A DNA stretch of 64,000 bases from Paenibacillus mucilaginosus 3016. Lineage in GTDB: Bacteria > Bacillota > Bacilli > Paenibacillales > NBRC-103111. The stretch is from contig NC_016935.1 of NCBI RefSeq assembly GCF_000250655.1, positions 5,846,001 through 5,910,000 on the forward strand, in the 5' to 3' direction. The notes under the pieces are model-generated. The model worked only from the letters and a program-made list of their open reading frames with translations. It did no database searches and had not been told where the DNA came from. The translations under genes and the position numbers were made by a program. Every line of letters starts with the position of its first letter. Position 1 is the first letter of the stretch. This document shows positions 32,525 to 42,167 of this stretch, piece by piece.

Positions 32525-35500
32525 CTATGGAAGCACCTGAACCTTCAGCGGCTCGGCCAGAGCCCTCGCCTGATTCCAGTTGTCCCAGACGAAGACGCGC
32601 ACTTCATACCGATCGGAGTCCGGAATGTGCAGGCCCGTCGAAACCACGGTCTTCGCGCCCGGCTCGATGCTCTTGGTCACATACGCGTAATCCGCCATCT
32701 TGTTCGTGGCCTTCTCGTACAAAGCTACGACCAGCGTCGCCTGCGCGTCAACCCCGTTCTTGTTCTCCACTTCGATCCGGACGGAAGCTTCGCTGTTCTT
32801 CTTGAACGACTGCGGCTTCTCCGCATACGCCACTTCGTACCGGTCCGCTTTGCGGTTAGGCTCGAGCCCAATCGCCGCCGTATAGATGGCATTGGCCAGC
32901 AGGCGGAACTGATGCTGCGGGTGGGCTTTGTTCGTCAGCGTATTCGCGAACAGCGTGATGCTTCGTCCGTTCTCCCGGCTCGACAGCCCGATGACCTGAC
33001 CCTTGGCCTCCTCATGACCCGGCCACCAGCCGGCTTTGAAGAAATTCGCGTCGCTGCTGGCCTTCACGAGCACCTGCGCCCCCTGAGGAACCGAAGTAAT
33101 CCAGGTCCCGGCAGCCGTATACAAGTACTCCTCCCGGTCATACTGCGCCGTAATCAGCGACGTCTGCACCAGCTTCGAGCGGAACAGCCCCTCATGGTAA
33201 GGATCCGTCATGTCAAAATCAAACCCGGGCAGCAGGCCCTCCTCTTTGACCAGCGTCAGCGCATCCGCACCGTACCCGACGTACGGCTTGCCCGCCGCGA
33301 TCAACGCCTTGTCGGCGGCACCCGCATCATCGACGATCACGTCGCTTCCCGCTTCCGTCTCGGACAGGCTGAAGCCGAGCCCCTTCAGCACGAAGGCCGT
33401 CTCTCCGCTGCCGACCGCAGCAACCTTCGGGCTCTTGAGGAGCTTCCCGGCCGCCGCCCCGTCGTAAGGCACGAAGTCGAGCAGATAACGGCCGCTTACC
33501 CCCGCCAGATCCTCCCGGGCGACGAGGAAATCGCCCATCTCATAGCCTTCGCCGCCCCCGACGAGCAGCTGCACGCTTTTTGCCCTGACCCAGCAGTTCA
33601 TTCACCGCCTGAATCGCCGCGTTATTCGTATTGCGCACAACATAAGAAGCATGATTCCCCACCTGGGCCGATGCCGGTATGGTCACCGAAGTCACCGCCG
33701 CCGTTTTTCCGGTGAACGCCCCCGGCTTGCGTACCGTGTACCGGTCGAACCCGCGCAGCTCGGCAAAATTCTGGACGATCTCGGCGTACATGGCCTCCCA
33801 ATCCGATACGTCCGAGCCGTCGTACAGCACGACATTGGCGTATCCGCGTTTGGCCTGGCGCATGTCAACGACATAGGAACCGGCCGGATAATCGGTGCCT
33901 TCGATCTTCACCGCTTCGGTCGAACGTTCGACCTTCACTCCGTTGTGCAGGAGATATTCAGCCATCCGGTGGGCTTCGAGCGGGTTGTCCTGCAGTTTTC
34001 CGGATACGGGCAGCACGTAATAGTCAGGGAAAAAGCTCTCATTCGGGTTCTGGCGCGGACGCCCGATCACTTCGCCCTTCGCATTCACAAACCAGGTGTC
34101 GACGGCCCGGTTGTCCTCTCCCTCCACACCGCGCTTGTAGTATTCCAGCTGGTTGGAGAACAGCTTCGTCTTGTTGTCGATCACGTATTGGAATGCGGCA
34201 AGACCCGCATAGTAGAGCGCCTTCTGCGACTCCTGGTTGAGCTCCGGAATCTCGATCGTATGACCGAGCGCCCCGTGCTCCATCGCATACATGGCCGTGT
34301 ACGCCGGAGTAAAATCGTCCCAGGCGTTCTCATAATCCTCCAGCGGAATCTCGTAGGAGTCATAGCTCGTATTGGCAATGCCCGCACGGCCCATCACCCT
34401 CGCCTGCTCCAGCATCCCGTCCATGAGCAGGTCGTATTCGAAATTCGGATCATGGGGCGGCGTGCACGGCTCAATCAGGAAGCCGCCGACAAAGCCGTGG
34501 AGATCCAGGAACGAGAGCGGCGACCACTTCGCAATCTCCCGTGTGACTGCCTGCGTCTCCGGCTGGGTCTGGTAGGAGTTGTCGCGGTTGAGGTCGAAGC
34601 CGTTGGCGTTCCCGCGCGTATTGTGTACCCGCCCATCCGGGTTCTGCGTATAGTTCAGCAGGAAAATGACGTTGTCGAGCGCCTTGTTGACATCCAGGGT
34701 GACCTCGGTTTCGGCCGCGTTCTCATCGTCACCGTTCTTCGTCTTGAACGTCACCTGATCCTCCACCGCGAGGGTCTTCAGGAAGTCCAGTATGACGTCC
34801 ACACCCGGCGCTTCGTCCGGATGAATGTTGTTGATCCAGACCGGCACCTTGACGTCGCTCAGCTGCCCGGAAGCGAGCTTCTCCTGCATCTCTTTCGGAT
34901 GCTCCAGCATCGCAGGCACCGTCTCGTTCAGGTACGTATCCACGGACGCCTGGTCCTTGGCGACGACCGTGAACAGAATGTCGCGGCCTTCCGCCGACTT
35001 CCCGATGACCCGGGTATCGATATACCTCCCGTTCTTCGCCTGGGAGGTGAGCTTCCCGATCGCCGGCTTCAGCTCATCGTACGTGTGGTAGCTGTCGTAC
35101 ACGTTCAGCTTGATATCCGACGAGCCGATCAGCCCCTGAGGGCCGCTGACCGCAAGGGGATAGGTTCCGATCAGCTCCGGATACAGCACCCGGATCGAGC
35201 GGTTCTGCAGATTGGAGGTCGGCACGTCGTTACCGAGCGTATAGACGAGATCAAAGGCAATCTTCGCCTTCACCCGTCCGCCCTCCACAACCGGTTCGCC
35301 GGCCAGGGAGATGAACGGTTGGCCCGAGTAGCTCTTGTTCTTGGCGCTCCACTGCTTCCACTCCTCGAGCGGTTTGCCTCCATAGGTCCAGGTGAGCTCG
35401 CCTAGCTCCGTGCCGGGAGGCAGGTCAAACCCTACCTCGATCTCCCGCTTCTCCGTCATCGAAGCTTTGTCGCTGCTCAGCCGCAGTTCGCCGGCCGCCC

Positions 35501-36641
35501 CCACCTCGGTGAGGAGCCCGCTCAGCACCTGCGAGAAGGTCTTCAGATGCTCTTCGATCCGCCCCGGATAGTTCTCGCGGAGATACGCGAGGGTGTCCTT
35601 CGGGGTGTGCCAGATCTCCCCGTCCTTCACCGTCTGGGTATATCCGTCCTGGTCTCCGAGCGCCCAGTTCGTCCCTTCCAGGTAAGCGTACGGAATGCCC
35701 TTCGCTTTGAACGGCGCATGGTCGCTCCAATCCCCGGTGGTGCCCTTCGGGTAATCCGGATTCAGCCCCGGACTCGTCTCGAGCGCCAGTCCCAGCTTCT
35801 CGGCCAGGGCGAGCCCCCTGGTCCGGACCCATCCGTCCGATCCCGCTGAGCCATATATGTACATCTTGTCGCCGGCAGCCAGGGAATCCAGGTTAATCAT
35901 GACAGCCGTATTCCGGATCTCCTCTTCCGTCATCCCGGCAGCATAATGCTTCGAACCCCTGAGCCCCTCTTCTTCCGCCCCGAACGCGATGAACTTTATC
36001 GTATAAGGGGAATCCAGCTTCGCCACCGTTTCGGCGGCTTCCAGCATGACCGCGACGCCGGACGCGTTATCGTCGGCCCCTTTGCCTGCCGTTACCGAGT
36101 CGTAGTGGGCTCCGACGATGATCTGTTTCGGCGAGAGTCCCGGCTTCGTCGCGATGATATTTTTCGAGTAGACATCGACGGTTACCGCTGCCGAGTCCTC
36201 CCCGTATACCGCTAATGTGACGCCCGCTTCCTCTCCGCCTTCGTTATGTAATTCCGCTTCCAGGCCCTGCTGCTTCACCGTGTAATGAAAAGGCTGCTCC
36301 TCCACCGCCAAGCCCAGCTTGGCGAATTCACCGCTGATGTAGGCGGCGGCCTGTGCCTCCTGTTCGCTCCCTGCCGGGCGCGTGCCGATGGTTTCGGCAA
36401 GATAGGCCAGATGCTTCCCGGCCAGCGTGCCCGGCGGCTCCGCGGGTACGGCTGCCGCCCTGCGGAGACCTTCCAGCGGGAGTCCTGCAAGTCCGGTGCC
36501 AGAGGAGGAAGTCCCTTCTCCCGTCTCCCTCGCATAGGCTGCAGGGGCGGTCCCCGTAACAGCCAGCAGAAGGGCCAGCGACAAGGAGATCAGCTTCCTT
36601 GGTCTGCTGCGATCTTTTGTACCCTGCATGTGTGTTCCCAT
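32525..36641 (-). pseudogene. Secreted M28 aminopeptidase - M14 carboxypeptidase fusion, frameshifted
   Basis: Very large exported metallopeptidase, about 1370 residues if the frame is restored. Signal peptide (residues 1-37 from ATG 36641, with GGAGG six bases upstream). An M28 domain follows with zinc ligands in VGAHYDSVT, KGADDNASG, FGAEEEGLRG, INLDSL and WSDHAPF. A linker of beta strands leads to an M14 domain with INNIHPDEAPG (His and Glu), NPDGRVHNTRG and FDLNRDNS (Arg contacts), FLDLHGF (third ligand) and HTIEIPE (catalytic Glu). Near 33577-33581 an A5 run (minus strand) shifts the frame; with one A fewer, ELLGQGK continues into SVQLLVGGGEGYEMGDF and on to the stop at 32525. The break is past both catalytic domains, so activity may survive. 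Fusion of the two peptidase types is unusual. Confidence 0.85.
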
Positions 36642-36719
36642 TCGCATCCTCCGATCACCTGAGTGTGGGCATACCAAAACAGAGCTCCGATCTCCCGGGC
36701 CCGCTAAAGTATGTCAGTG

Positions 36720-36748
36720 ATTATAACACCGGTCAGTTACCTCTACAA
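36720..36748 (-). promoter_or_regulatory. Probable SigA promoter of the peptidase gene
   Basis: Minus-strand -35 TTGTAG (36743-36748), 17-bp spacer, perfect -10 TATAAT (36720-36725), about 80 nt before the start codon. Confidence 0.7.
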
Positions 36749-36842
36749 GAAATATTTAGTAGATTTGTGTAGAATTCATAGATTTCGCGATTTATTTGAA
36801 GCCCATTACAAATGAGAAAGGAGATCATTTCCAGAAATAAAC

Positions 36843-36868
36843 AAAAGGAGATCCTCTGCTGGATCTCC
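36843..36868 (-). terminator. Terminator after the GH3 gene
   Basis: GGAGATCC, loop TCTGCT, GGATCTCC: a perfect eight-pair stem, followed on the minus strand by TTTTGTTT. It lies about 82 nt after the GH3 stop codon. Confidence 0.85.
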
Positions 36869-36950
36869 CTTACCATCGGCGTAACTTTACCTTGCTATCA
36901 ACGCTATCACTTTCTTCGCGGCTGCTGCCCCATCACGCTTCCAGGCCGCT

Positions 36951-39764
36951 TCACTTCAGCCGCAGCCAGCTAAGCTGTACGGCTCCGCCGAAGACGAGGT
37001 ACACATCCCGCACCCCCGCGGCATCCGCGAGCGCCGTGCTAACCGTCGTCCAGGCCTGCCATCCCCCGGTCGGCGGCACCGTGAGGCTGCCTGCAGCCGG
37101 TCCGTCCGGGGCATCCAGCCGCACTTCCACCCGGCCGCCCGGCTGCGGGGCGGTTACCCGCGCCTCCAGAACAGCAGCGCCAGCGCCAAGCGCCGCTTCC
37201 CGGAACGCGATCCAGCTGCCCTCACGCGAAGCCCGCACACTAGTGCCGCCCTCGCGGCATTCCTCGATCGTCACGCCTTCATAATCGTCATAGTTCGCCG
37301 CAGCGACGCTCTCATCCAGCCGGCGCGGCGGCACCCGCTCCCCCTGCACCGGAAGCTCCGCTGCCAGCGGAAGGTTCCCGGAAGAGCCTCCGGCCATGAA
37401 CCGGTATGTCCCTTCTTCCACGCAATACTTCTCCCGTGTGACGTCCCAGAATGCCAGCTGCGGCGCCTCCACGGTAAACTCCACTTGCTCCGTTTGGCCC
37501 GGCAGCAGGTGGATTCTTCGGAAGCCGGCCAGCGTCTTGAGCGGCCGCGGCACCCGGGACTCTCCCGCTTTGACGTACAGCTGGACAACCTCATCTCCCG
37601 CCCGGCTGCCGGCATTCTGTACCGTCACCGTGACGTTAAACGCACCATTTTCCGAGGGAGCAGCCTGCACTTCGAGGTACCGGAATTCCGTGTAAGACAG
37701 CCCATGGCCGAACGGATAGAGCACCTCACCGTCAAAATACTGGTACGTGCGCTTCCCCTTGATGATGTCGTAATCGAGCAGGTCCGGCAGATCGGCGGCC
37801 GACTTGTACCAGGTCATGTTGAGCCGGCCGGCCGGGCTGCAGTCCCCGAAGAGCACGTCCGCCGCCGCGCGGCCGAGCTCCTGGCCCGCATGGGACGTGT
37901 ACAGGATCGCCGGCACATGCGCCTGCGCCCAGTTCACCGCGAACGGGTAGCTGCCGACGAGCACGGCCACCGTCCGGGGGTTGGCCGCAAGCACCGCCTG
38001 CAGCAGCGCTTCCTTGGCGGGCGCCAGCGTCAGGTCCGGCCGGTCGACGCACTCCTTGCCGTTGATGAACGGCGAATTGCCGAGAAACACGATAGCCGTC
38101 TCCGCCTGACGCGCCGCCTCCACCGCGGCCTTCAGCCCGTCCTCGAGCAGCTCGAGCACGAAGCGCTCCTCCCCGCCGGCTGCCGCGCCGCCGTTCACGG
38201 CTTCAGCGGCCGTCAAGCCCTGTTCTCCTGCGGTGATCGTCCGGCCTTCCCACGACTTCCAGACCGAGGAACCGTCCGGTCCCTCTTCGAAGCCGAACGC
38301 CTCCTTAACGAACCAGCCCTTGGCCTCGGCAGCCGAAGCCGCCAGCCCTGTCTCGCTTTCGGTGACGAAGAGTCCATTGCCGGCGCTCTTCAGCGTGACG
38401 CTGCCCCAGCCCCAGTCCGTGCGCTCGAACACTTCCGCCTCTTCCGCTGTGCCGTCGGCCGTCAGCGAGAGCCCGTCCGCTCCGCCGAGCCGGACATACC
38501 GCCCGGTGCGCAGCGACTTGATCCGGATCCGGTCGCCGCCGGTCCGGTGGATGACGGTCCCCGGCGCCATCCGCTCCGCCACCCCCTCCAGCGGGGTGAT
38601 GCGGTACGGCGGCGTTCCGCTGTACCAGTCCGTGTGGACCACGTCCGCCAGCGGCCCGATCACAGCAATGGATGCCGGCTTCGCCAGCGGGAGCAGCCCC
38701 TCGTTCTTGAGCAGCACAAAGCCTTCGCGGGCCGCCTGCAGTGACAGTGCGGCATGCTCCGGAGCGCACAGCTTCGCCTCCGGCACATGGGCATACGGAT
38801 TCTCCTCCGGGCTGTCGAATTCGCCGAGCCGGATCCGTACCCGGAAGGCATTGCCTACCGCCCGGTCGAGATCCTCCTCGGCGAGGAGCCCCCCTTCCAG
38901 CGCGTCCCGTATGGCGCGCAGCGTAATGCCCACATCGTCGGTGATGCTGTCGATGCCGCTGCGGACCGACGCGGCCACCGCCTCCGCATACGAGGCGAAA
39001 TAGCGGTGCTCGTTCACTGTTCCGAGCACATCGCCCGCATCGCTGACGACGAAGCCGTCCATGCCCCATTCGCCCTTCACGATGGCGTTCACATCCGGGT
39101 TCAGGTTGCACGGCGTGCCGTTCACGGAATTATAGGCGGTCATCATCGACTGGGCGCCCCCTTCGCGGAAGGCCGGCTCGAACGCCTTGAGATAATACTC
39201 GCGCATGTTCCGCGGGTCGATCGAGGCCGAGCATTCCCCTCGGTCCATCTCGTTGTTGTTGCCGAGGAAGTGCTTGAGCGTCGCCGCCGTCTTCAGATAG
39301 AACGGATGGTCGCCCTGCATGCCCTTCACGAGCTCCGTGGAGAGCCTGCCCGTAAGATACGGATCTTCGCCGTAGGCTTCTTCGGTCCGGCCCCAGCGGG
39401 GATCGCGCTCCATATCCACGGTAGGCGCCCAGATCGTCAGGCCGTTGATCTCCGGATTGCGCTGGTAGTACACCCGTGCTTCGTCGCCGATGACCGAGCC
39501 GATCTCTCTCATCAGCTCGGGGTTCCACGTGCAGGCGAGCCCGACATTTTGCGGGAACACCGTGGCCTCTCCCAGCCAAGCGACGCCGTGGGCTCCTTCG
39601 GTGCCGTGCTTGTATTTTGCGATCCCGAGCCGCGGGATCTCCTCCTGGTATTGGCACATCAGGTTGATCTTCTCTTCGAGTGTCAGGCGGGACACAAGGT
39701 CCTGCACACGCTCCTCCAGCGGCAAACGGGTATCCTGGAACGGCATTTTGGTTTCGGTGGTCAT
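36951..39764 (-). CDS. Glycoside hydrolase family 3 enzyme with C-terminal CBM6-like module
   Basis: Cytoplasmic exo-glycosidase of 937 residues, no signal peptide. N-terminal GH3 barrel: KYKHGTEGAHGVAWLG, APTVDMERDPRWGRTEEAYGED split over two strands, KHFLGNN, and GFVVSDAGDV holding the nucleophile Asp. The C-terminal GH3 domain begins at about 345 (FVLLKNEGLLPL) but is interrupted by a beta-rich insert (about 405-500, RTGRYVRLGGADGLSL, fascin- or ricin-like), then resumes (IVFLGNSPFINGKE). An FnIII-like domain (about 690-760) and a CBM6-like domain (about 800-937) close it. The order suggests a beta-xylosidase, arabinosidase or beta-glucosidase. A CcpA-like cre site lies just upstream of the start. 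Monocistronic, with a terminator. Confidence 0.9.
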   Translation of the reverse strand: MTTETKMPFQDTRLPLEERVQDLVSRLTLEEKINLMCQYQEEIPRLGIAKYKHGTEGAHGVAWLGEATVFPQNVGLACTWNPELMREIGSVIGDEARVYYQRNPEINGLTIWAPTVDMERDPRWGRTEEAYGEDPYLTGRLSTELVKGMQGDHPFYLKTAATLKHFLGNNNEMDRGECSASIDPRNMREYYLKAFEPAFREGGAQSMMTAYNSVNGTPCNLNPDVNAIVKGEWGMDGFVVSDAGDVLGTVNEHRYFASYAEAVAASVRSGIDSITDDVGITLRAIRDALEGGLLAEEDLDRAVGNAFRVRIRLGEFDSPEENPYAHVPEAKLCAPEHAALSLQAAREGFVLLKNEGLLPLAKPASIAVIGPLADVVHTDWYSGTPPYRITPLEGVAERMAPGTVIHRTGGDRIRIKSLRTGRYVRLGGADGLSLTADGTAEEAEVFERTDWGWGSVTLKSAGNGLFVTESETGLAASAAEAKGWFVKEAFGFEEGPDGSSVWKSWEGRTITAGEQGLTAAEAVNGGAAAGGEERFVLELLEDGLKAAVEAARQAETAIVFLGNSPFINGKECVDRPDLTLAPAKEALLQAVLAANPRTVAVLVGSYPFAVNWAQAHVPAILYTSHAGQELGRAAADVLFGDCSPAGRLNMTWYKSAADLPDLLDYDIIKGKRTYQYFDGEVLYPFGHGLSYTEFRYLEVQAAPSENGAFNVTVTVQNAGSRAGDEVVQLYVKAGESRVPRPLKTLAGFRRIHLLPGQTEQVEFTVEAPQLAFWDVTREKYCVEEGTYRFMAGGSSGNLPLAAELPVQGERVPPRRLDESVAAANYDDYEGVTIEECREGGTSVRASREGSWIAFREAALGAGAAVLEARVTAPQPGGRVEVRLDAPDGPAAGSLTVPPTGGWQAWTTVSTALADAAGVRDVYLVFGGAVQLSWLRLK

Positions 39765-40206
39765 GGGTTTCCCTCTCCCTGCAGATCATCTGTAATCGCT
39801 TACGATTCGAAGTAATATCTGCATTGTAACGGTTCGGCCGCCGCGCTCCTACCCTATGAATTCTCTTCTTTTTCATATCAAAACCGCGCATGGCAGGCGC
39901 ACAGGAACGTCTTCGTTGAGAGCGGCCGGAGCAAAAAGAAAGCAGCTCAACGCTTGGGCCGTCGCATGAAGGGCGACAGTCAGACAAGCCCGCCGGGCAT
40001 GCTGCCCAGCAGGCTTGTCTGCGGTGATCGGCCGGCGGAGCCCCGTGTAAGAACGACGCAGCGCCTATGTGACTCCTGAAATGCTGCCATGAGAACTCCC
40101 AAGTGCCCGCTGTTCATGCCGGCTTTCATCCGAGCTCCCACCGGCAGATCATGGCACAGCAGCCTGTTCCCGCCCGCGGGCCGCCTCCTTTTCCGATCCA
40201 GCTTAT
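39765..40206. other. Spacer upstream of the GH3 gene
   Basis: No gene seen in 442 bases. It holds the cre-like site, a possible -10 (minus-strand TACAAT, 39823-39828), and a perfect nine-base inverted repeat AGACAAGCC/GGCTTGTCT at 39982-40020 with an inner GGGC/GCCC stem, which lacks a T run. Confidence 0.55.
39791..39804. promoter_or_regulatory. Candidate CcpA (cre) site of the GH3 gene
   Basis: TGTAATCGCTTACG fits the cre consensus TGWAANCGNTNWCA at all but the last base. It lies 27-40 nt before the start codon, downstream of a possible -10, where CcpA binding would act as a roadblock for glucose repression. Confidence 0.5.
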
Positions 40207-40413
40207 TTACTCGCTGGGCGGTCCGGGAAGCTTGTCCTTATGCCGGAGCGACCGGACGGCCAGCTCCACCTGGATGACCGACAAGCCCGTCACCCGCGAG
40301 ATCAAGTACAGGTCCTGCTCGCCCGACAGGTACGGATGCCGGGTGAATACGTCGAGAACCAGCCTTTCATGCCCGGTCAAGCTGCCCGGAAGCGCCTGTG
40401 TCTGCTCGTTCAT
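40207..40413 (-). CDS. Small helix-rich protein, possibly DNA-binding, 68 aa
   Basis: Short protein (MNEQTQALPGSLTGHERL) with three predicted helices; LYLISRVTGLSVIQVELAVRSLRHKDKL resembles the HTH of winged-helix proteins. No family recognised. The ATG at 40413 has GGAGG five bases upstream; a GTG five codons earlier is the only longer start. Divergent from the MerR-type gene with 270 nt between them, so it may be regulated from the same region. Confidence 0.65.
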   Translation of the reverse strand: MNEQTQALPGSLTGHERLVLDVFTRHPYLSGEQDLYLISRVTGLSVIQVELAVRSLRHKDKLPGPPSE

Positions 40414-40634
40414 CTCTCCCTCCTTCACCTTGCGGAAGTAGGCACGGAGCGGTACTGGAAAGCGGATGAGGCTCTGTGTGCCCCTGCCAAAAGATTCGCC
40501 TCCATCCTCCTCGTTTTCGTCCGGCAGGCAGGGATTTTTTTCCTGCGTTTGGAAGAGAAGCCGATGTCCTCTTTTTCCAGAAGATGGTTGATTTGCAGCT
40601 GCATCCCGATTATAATAACAGTCAAGCGGTTAAG

Positions 40635-40669
40635 TTACAGTATAGTGTAATACACTCATTTAACTGTAA
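40635..40669 (+). promoter_or_regulatory. Palindromic promoter region of the MerR-type gene
   Basis: TTACAGT (40635-40641) and ACTGTAA (40663-40669) flank the palindrome AGTGTAATACACT (40644-40656); TATAGT (40641-40646) can be a -10. The strong AAAGGAGG follows at once. The dyad inside a promoter is typical of MerR autoregulation. Confidence 0.55.
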
Positions 40670-40683
40670 AGGAGGACACCCCG

Positions 40684-41103
40684 ATGCAGACCTACACGGC
40701 CAAAGAAATCACCGCCGAGCTGCTCCAGGCCTATCCGCAGATCAACCTGAGAACGGTCCGGTATTACACGCAGATCGGCATTGTGCCGCCCCTCGAGCTC
40801 TCGGGTAACAAGCGCGTTTACACCTCGAAGCACCTTCATTATTTTCGTGCGGTGCTGACGCTCGCCAAGACCGGGGAAACCCTCGCTGCGATCCAGGAAA
40901 AGCTGAGGCCCCTCCCCCTGGAGGAGATTATCCGGGTCGGGAACCAGATCTCCGTTGTGGACAGCGGACAGGTGCTGCAGAACGAGACGCATCGAGTAAG
41001 CGAAGATGTGTACATTACGCTGGGTCCCCGCGTTTCGGCGGAGCTCAGGCAGAGAGTGATCGAGTCCGTATCCAAGCTCGTGAATGGGGGAGATCGGACA
41101 TGA
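40684..41103 (+). CDS. MerR-family transcriptional regulator
   Basis: DNA-binding regulator of 139 residues. The N-terminal MerR winged helix is clear: YTAKEITAELLQAYPQINLRTVRYYTQIG split at the turn, then VPPLELSGNKRVYTSKHLHYF and LTLAKTGETLAAIQEKL. The C-terminal part (about 80-139) is a short coiled helix with no cysteines, so a non-metal signal is likely. AAAGGAGG lies about eight bases before the ATG. Its stop overlaps the start of the next gene (ATGATG), so the two are translationally coupled. Confidence 0.85.
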   Translation: MQTYTAKEITAELLQAYPQINLRTVRYYTQIGIVPPLELSGNKRVYTSKHLHYFRAVLTLAKTGETLAAIQEKLRPLPLEEIIRVGNQISVVDSGQVLQNETHRVSEDVYITLGPRVSAELRQRVIESVSKLVNGGDRT

Positions 41104-41768
41104 TGGAGTTGAAGTGGGCCAAAAGGGTCATGGAGCATGAAGAAGGGATGAATCATCTGTGGATCAGCCTCGGGGACCTCCCGGAAGGCTCCCAGGTGGA
41201 GGTGGAAGTGGAGTGCCCCGCAGGCTTTTACCGTGCCAAGAACCTGAATGGTTATCCGGAGTCAGCGGACGGAACGGCCCGGATCGCCTGCACCGGCGTG
41301 TCCGCCAGGGACGTAGTGTATGAGGTAGGGGTGCGCAGCGGGGTCCCTTACAAGTCAGCGGACTTCCGCATCCGGGTCCGCTGCACCGCTCCGGACGGTC
41401 ACCGCAGCGAACGCGAATGCTTGACCCGGGTCGGGCTGAGCCGGGAGGAAGCCTTTGATCCTATGCTGGATGAAGAGGTCGTCGCCCGGGTCGCCTCGCT
41501 GCTGGCTCCCCCCGCCGCCATCCCGGGGGAAGAAACGGCCGAGCGGGATCCTTGGCCCTGCGTCACGGTTCCGCCCGTGATCCGCACCGCCGAGCTGTCC
41601 GAATGGGAGCAAAAATACCGCATCGACTGCCGGCCACACCCTATCGGCCTATATCTCCCTTTTCTGAATAGAGAAACGGGAAAAACAAGCTTTATAAAGA
41701 ATTTTTTATCACTTCCGGGGTGTGATATCTGTTATAGTGAACATAACAAAAAGTTTTGGGAGCTATGA
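41100..41768 (+). CDS. Conserved-context hypothetical protein coupled to MerR regulator, 222 aa
   Basis: Unknown protein with an N-terminal beta-sandwich-like region (about 1-100: LKWAKRVMEHEEGMNHLWIS, GSQVEVEVECPAGFYRAKNL, DVVYEVGVRSG), reminiscent of the beta-strand domain of von Willebrand-associated or Ig-like proteins, a middle acidic helix, and PWPCVTVPPVIRTAELSEWE. The last 30 or so residues (KTSFIKNFLSLPGCDIC...) are encoded by A/T-rich DNA that includes a promoter-like palindrome, so the true end may once have been earlier. Start codon overlaps the MerR stop. Probably controlled by, or acting with, that regulator. Confidence 0.55.
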   Translation: MMELKWAKRVMEHEEGMNHLWISLGDLPEGSQVEVEVECPAGFYRAKNLNGYPESADGTARIACTGVSARDVVYEVGVRSGVPYKSADFRIRVRCTAPDGHRSERECLTRVGLSREEAFDPMLDEEVVARVASLLAPPAAIPGEETAERDPWPCVTVPPVIRTAELSEWEQKYRIDCRPHPIGLYLPFLNRETGKTSFIKNFLSLPGCDICYSEHNKKFWEL

Positions 41769-41852
41769 CTTCGACATCCGCAACGTGGGCACTTGGATGC
41801 GAACGAGCTGGTAGTGCAACCGACCATCTTCTATTTGGAGAGGGTCTTTTTT
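41730..41852 (+). ncRNA. Candidate short structured RNA or attenuated leader
   Basis: A palindrome TGTTATAGTGAACATAACA (41730-41748) includes an extended -10 (TG-T-TATAGT). About 100 nt downstream a terminator ends at 41852. Between them are competing stems, CATCC/GGATG and GCACT/AGTGC. The layout is that of a small RNA or a riboswitch-like leader for the 55-codon frame at 41885. No known class recognised. Confidence 0.4.
41822..41852 (+). terminator. Terminator
   Basis: GACC, inner CTTCT/GGAGA stem, GGTC and then TTTTTT. It ends either the MerR operon or the candidate short RNA. Confidence 0.7.
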
Positions 41853-41884
41853 ATTCCCCTCTTCCCATTCATTAGGGGGTGTCC

Positions 41885-42052
41885 ATGATGGAGAAAGTCA
41901 ATGAGAGCAAGCAGGAGACATGGGTAAAAGCGGAGGACATTGTGAGGGTGCTGGAGATTGATCCGGAGGTCTTCCAGCGGTGGTGCCGGCTCCATATCGG
42001 GAAGCCGTCCGAGCCTCAAGCCTTCGCCCCAAGCGTATCCCTGGTTTCCTGA
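41885..42052 (+). CDS. Small hypothetical protein, 55 aa
   Basis: Open frame coding MMEKVNESKQETWVKAEDIV... with a helix-turn-helix-like centre (VKAEDIVRVLEIDPEVFQRWCR). AGGGGGTG precedes the ATG; codon composition is like that of the genes around it. No family recognised. It lies 33 nt after a terminator, so expression may depend on read-through. Confidence 0.5.
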   Translation: MMEKVNESKQETWVKAEDIVRVLEIDPEVFQRWCRLHIGKPSEPQAFAPSVSLVS

Positions 42053-42132
42053 ATCCAGCCGTCCGTCCGCTCGTGCTTTGGATTCACAAGAATGCACTGC
42101 CGGCATGCACAATTACAAGAGTTGAGCCCATG

Positions 42133-42167
42133 AAGGGTCACAGGGAACCAAGGTTCCTGTGACCCTT
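42133..42167. terminator. Terminator overlapping the hydrolase stop codon
   Basis: AAGGGTCACAGGGAACC and GGTTCCTGTGACCCTT pair almost perfectly (one bulge) around AA. On the plus strand TTGTTT follows. The last four codons and stop of the minus-strand hydrolase lie inside the left arm. Confidence 0.75.

Larger units (their letters stand above)
36642..36950. other. Spacer between peptidase and GH3 genes
   Basis: No gene seen. It contains the peptidase promoter (36720-36748) and the GH3 terminator (36843-36868); the rest is A/T-rich compared with its surroundings. Confidence 0.6.
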
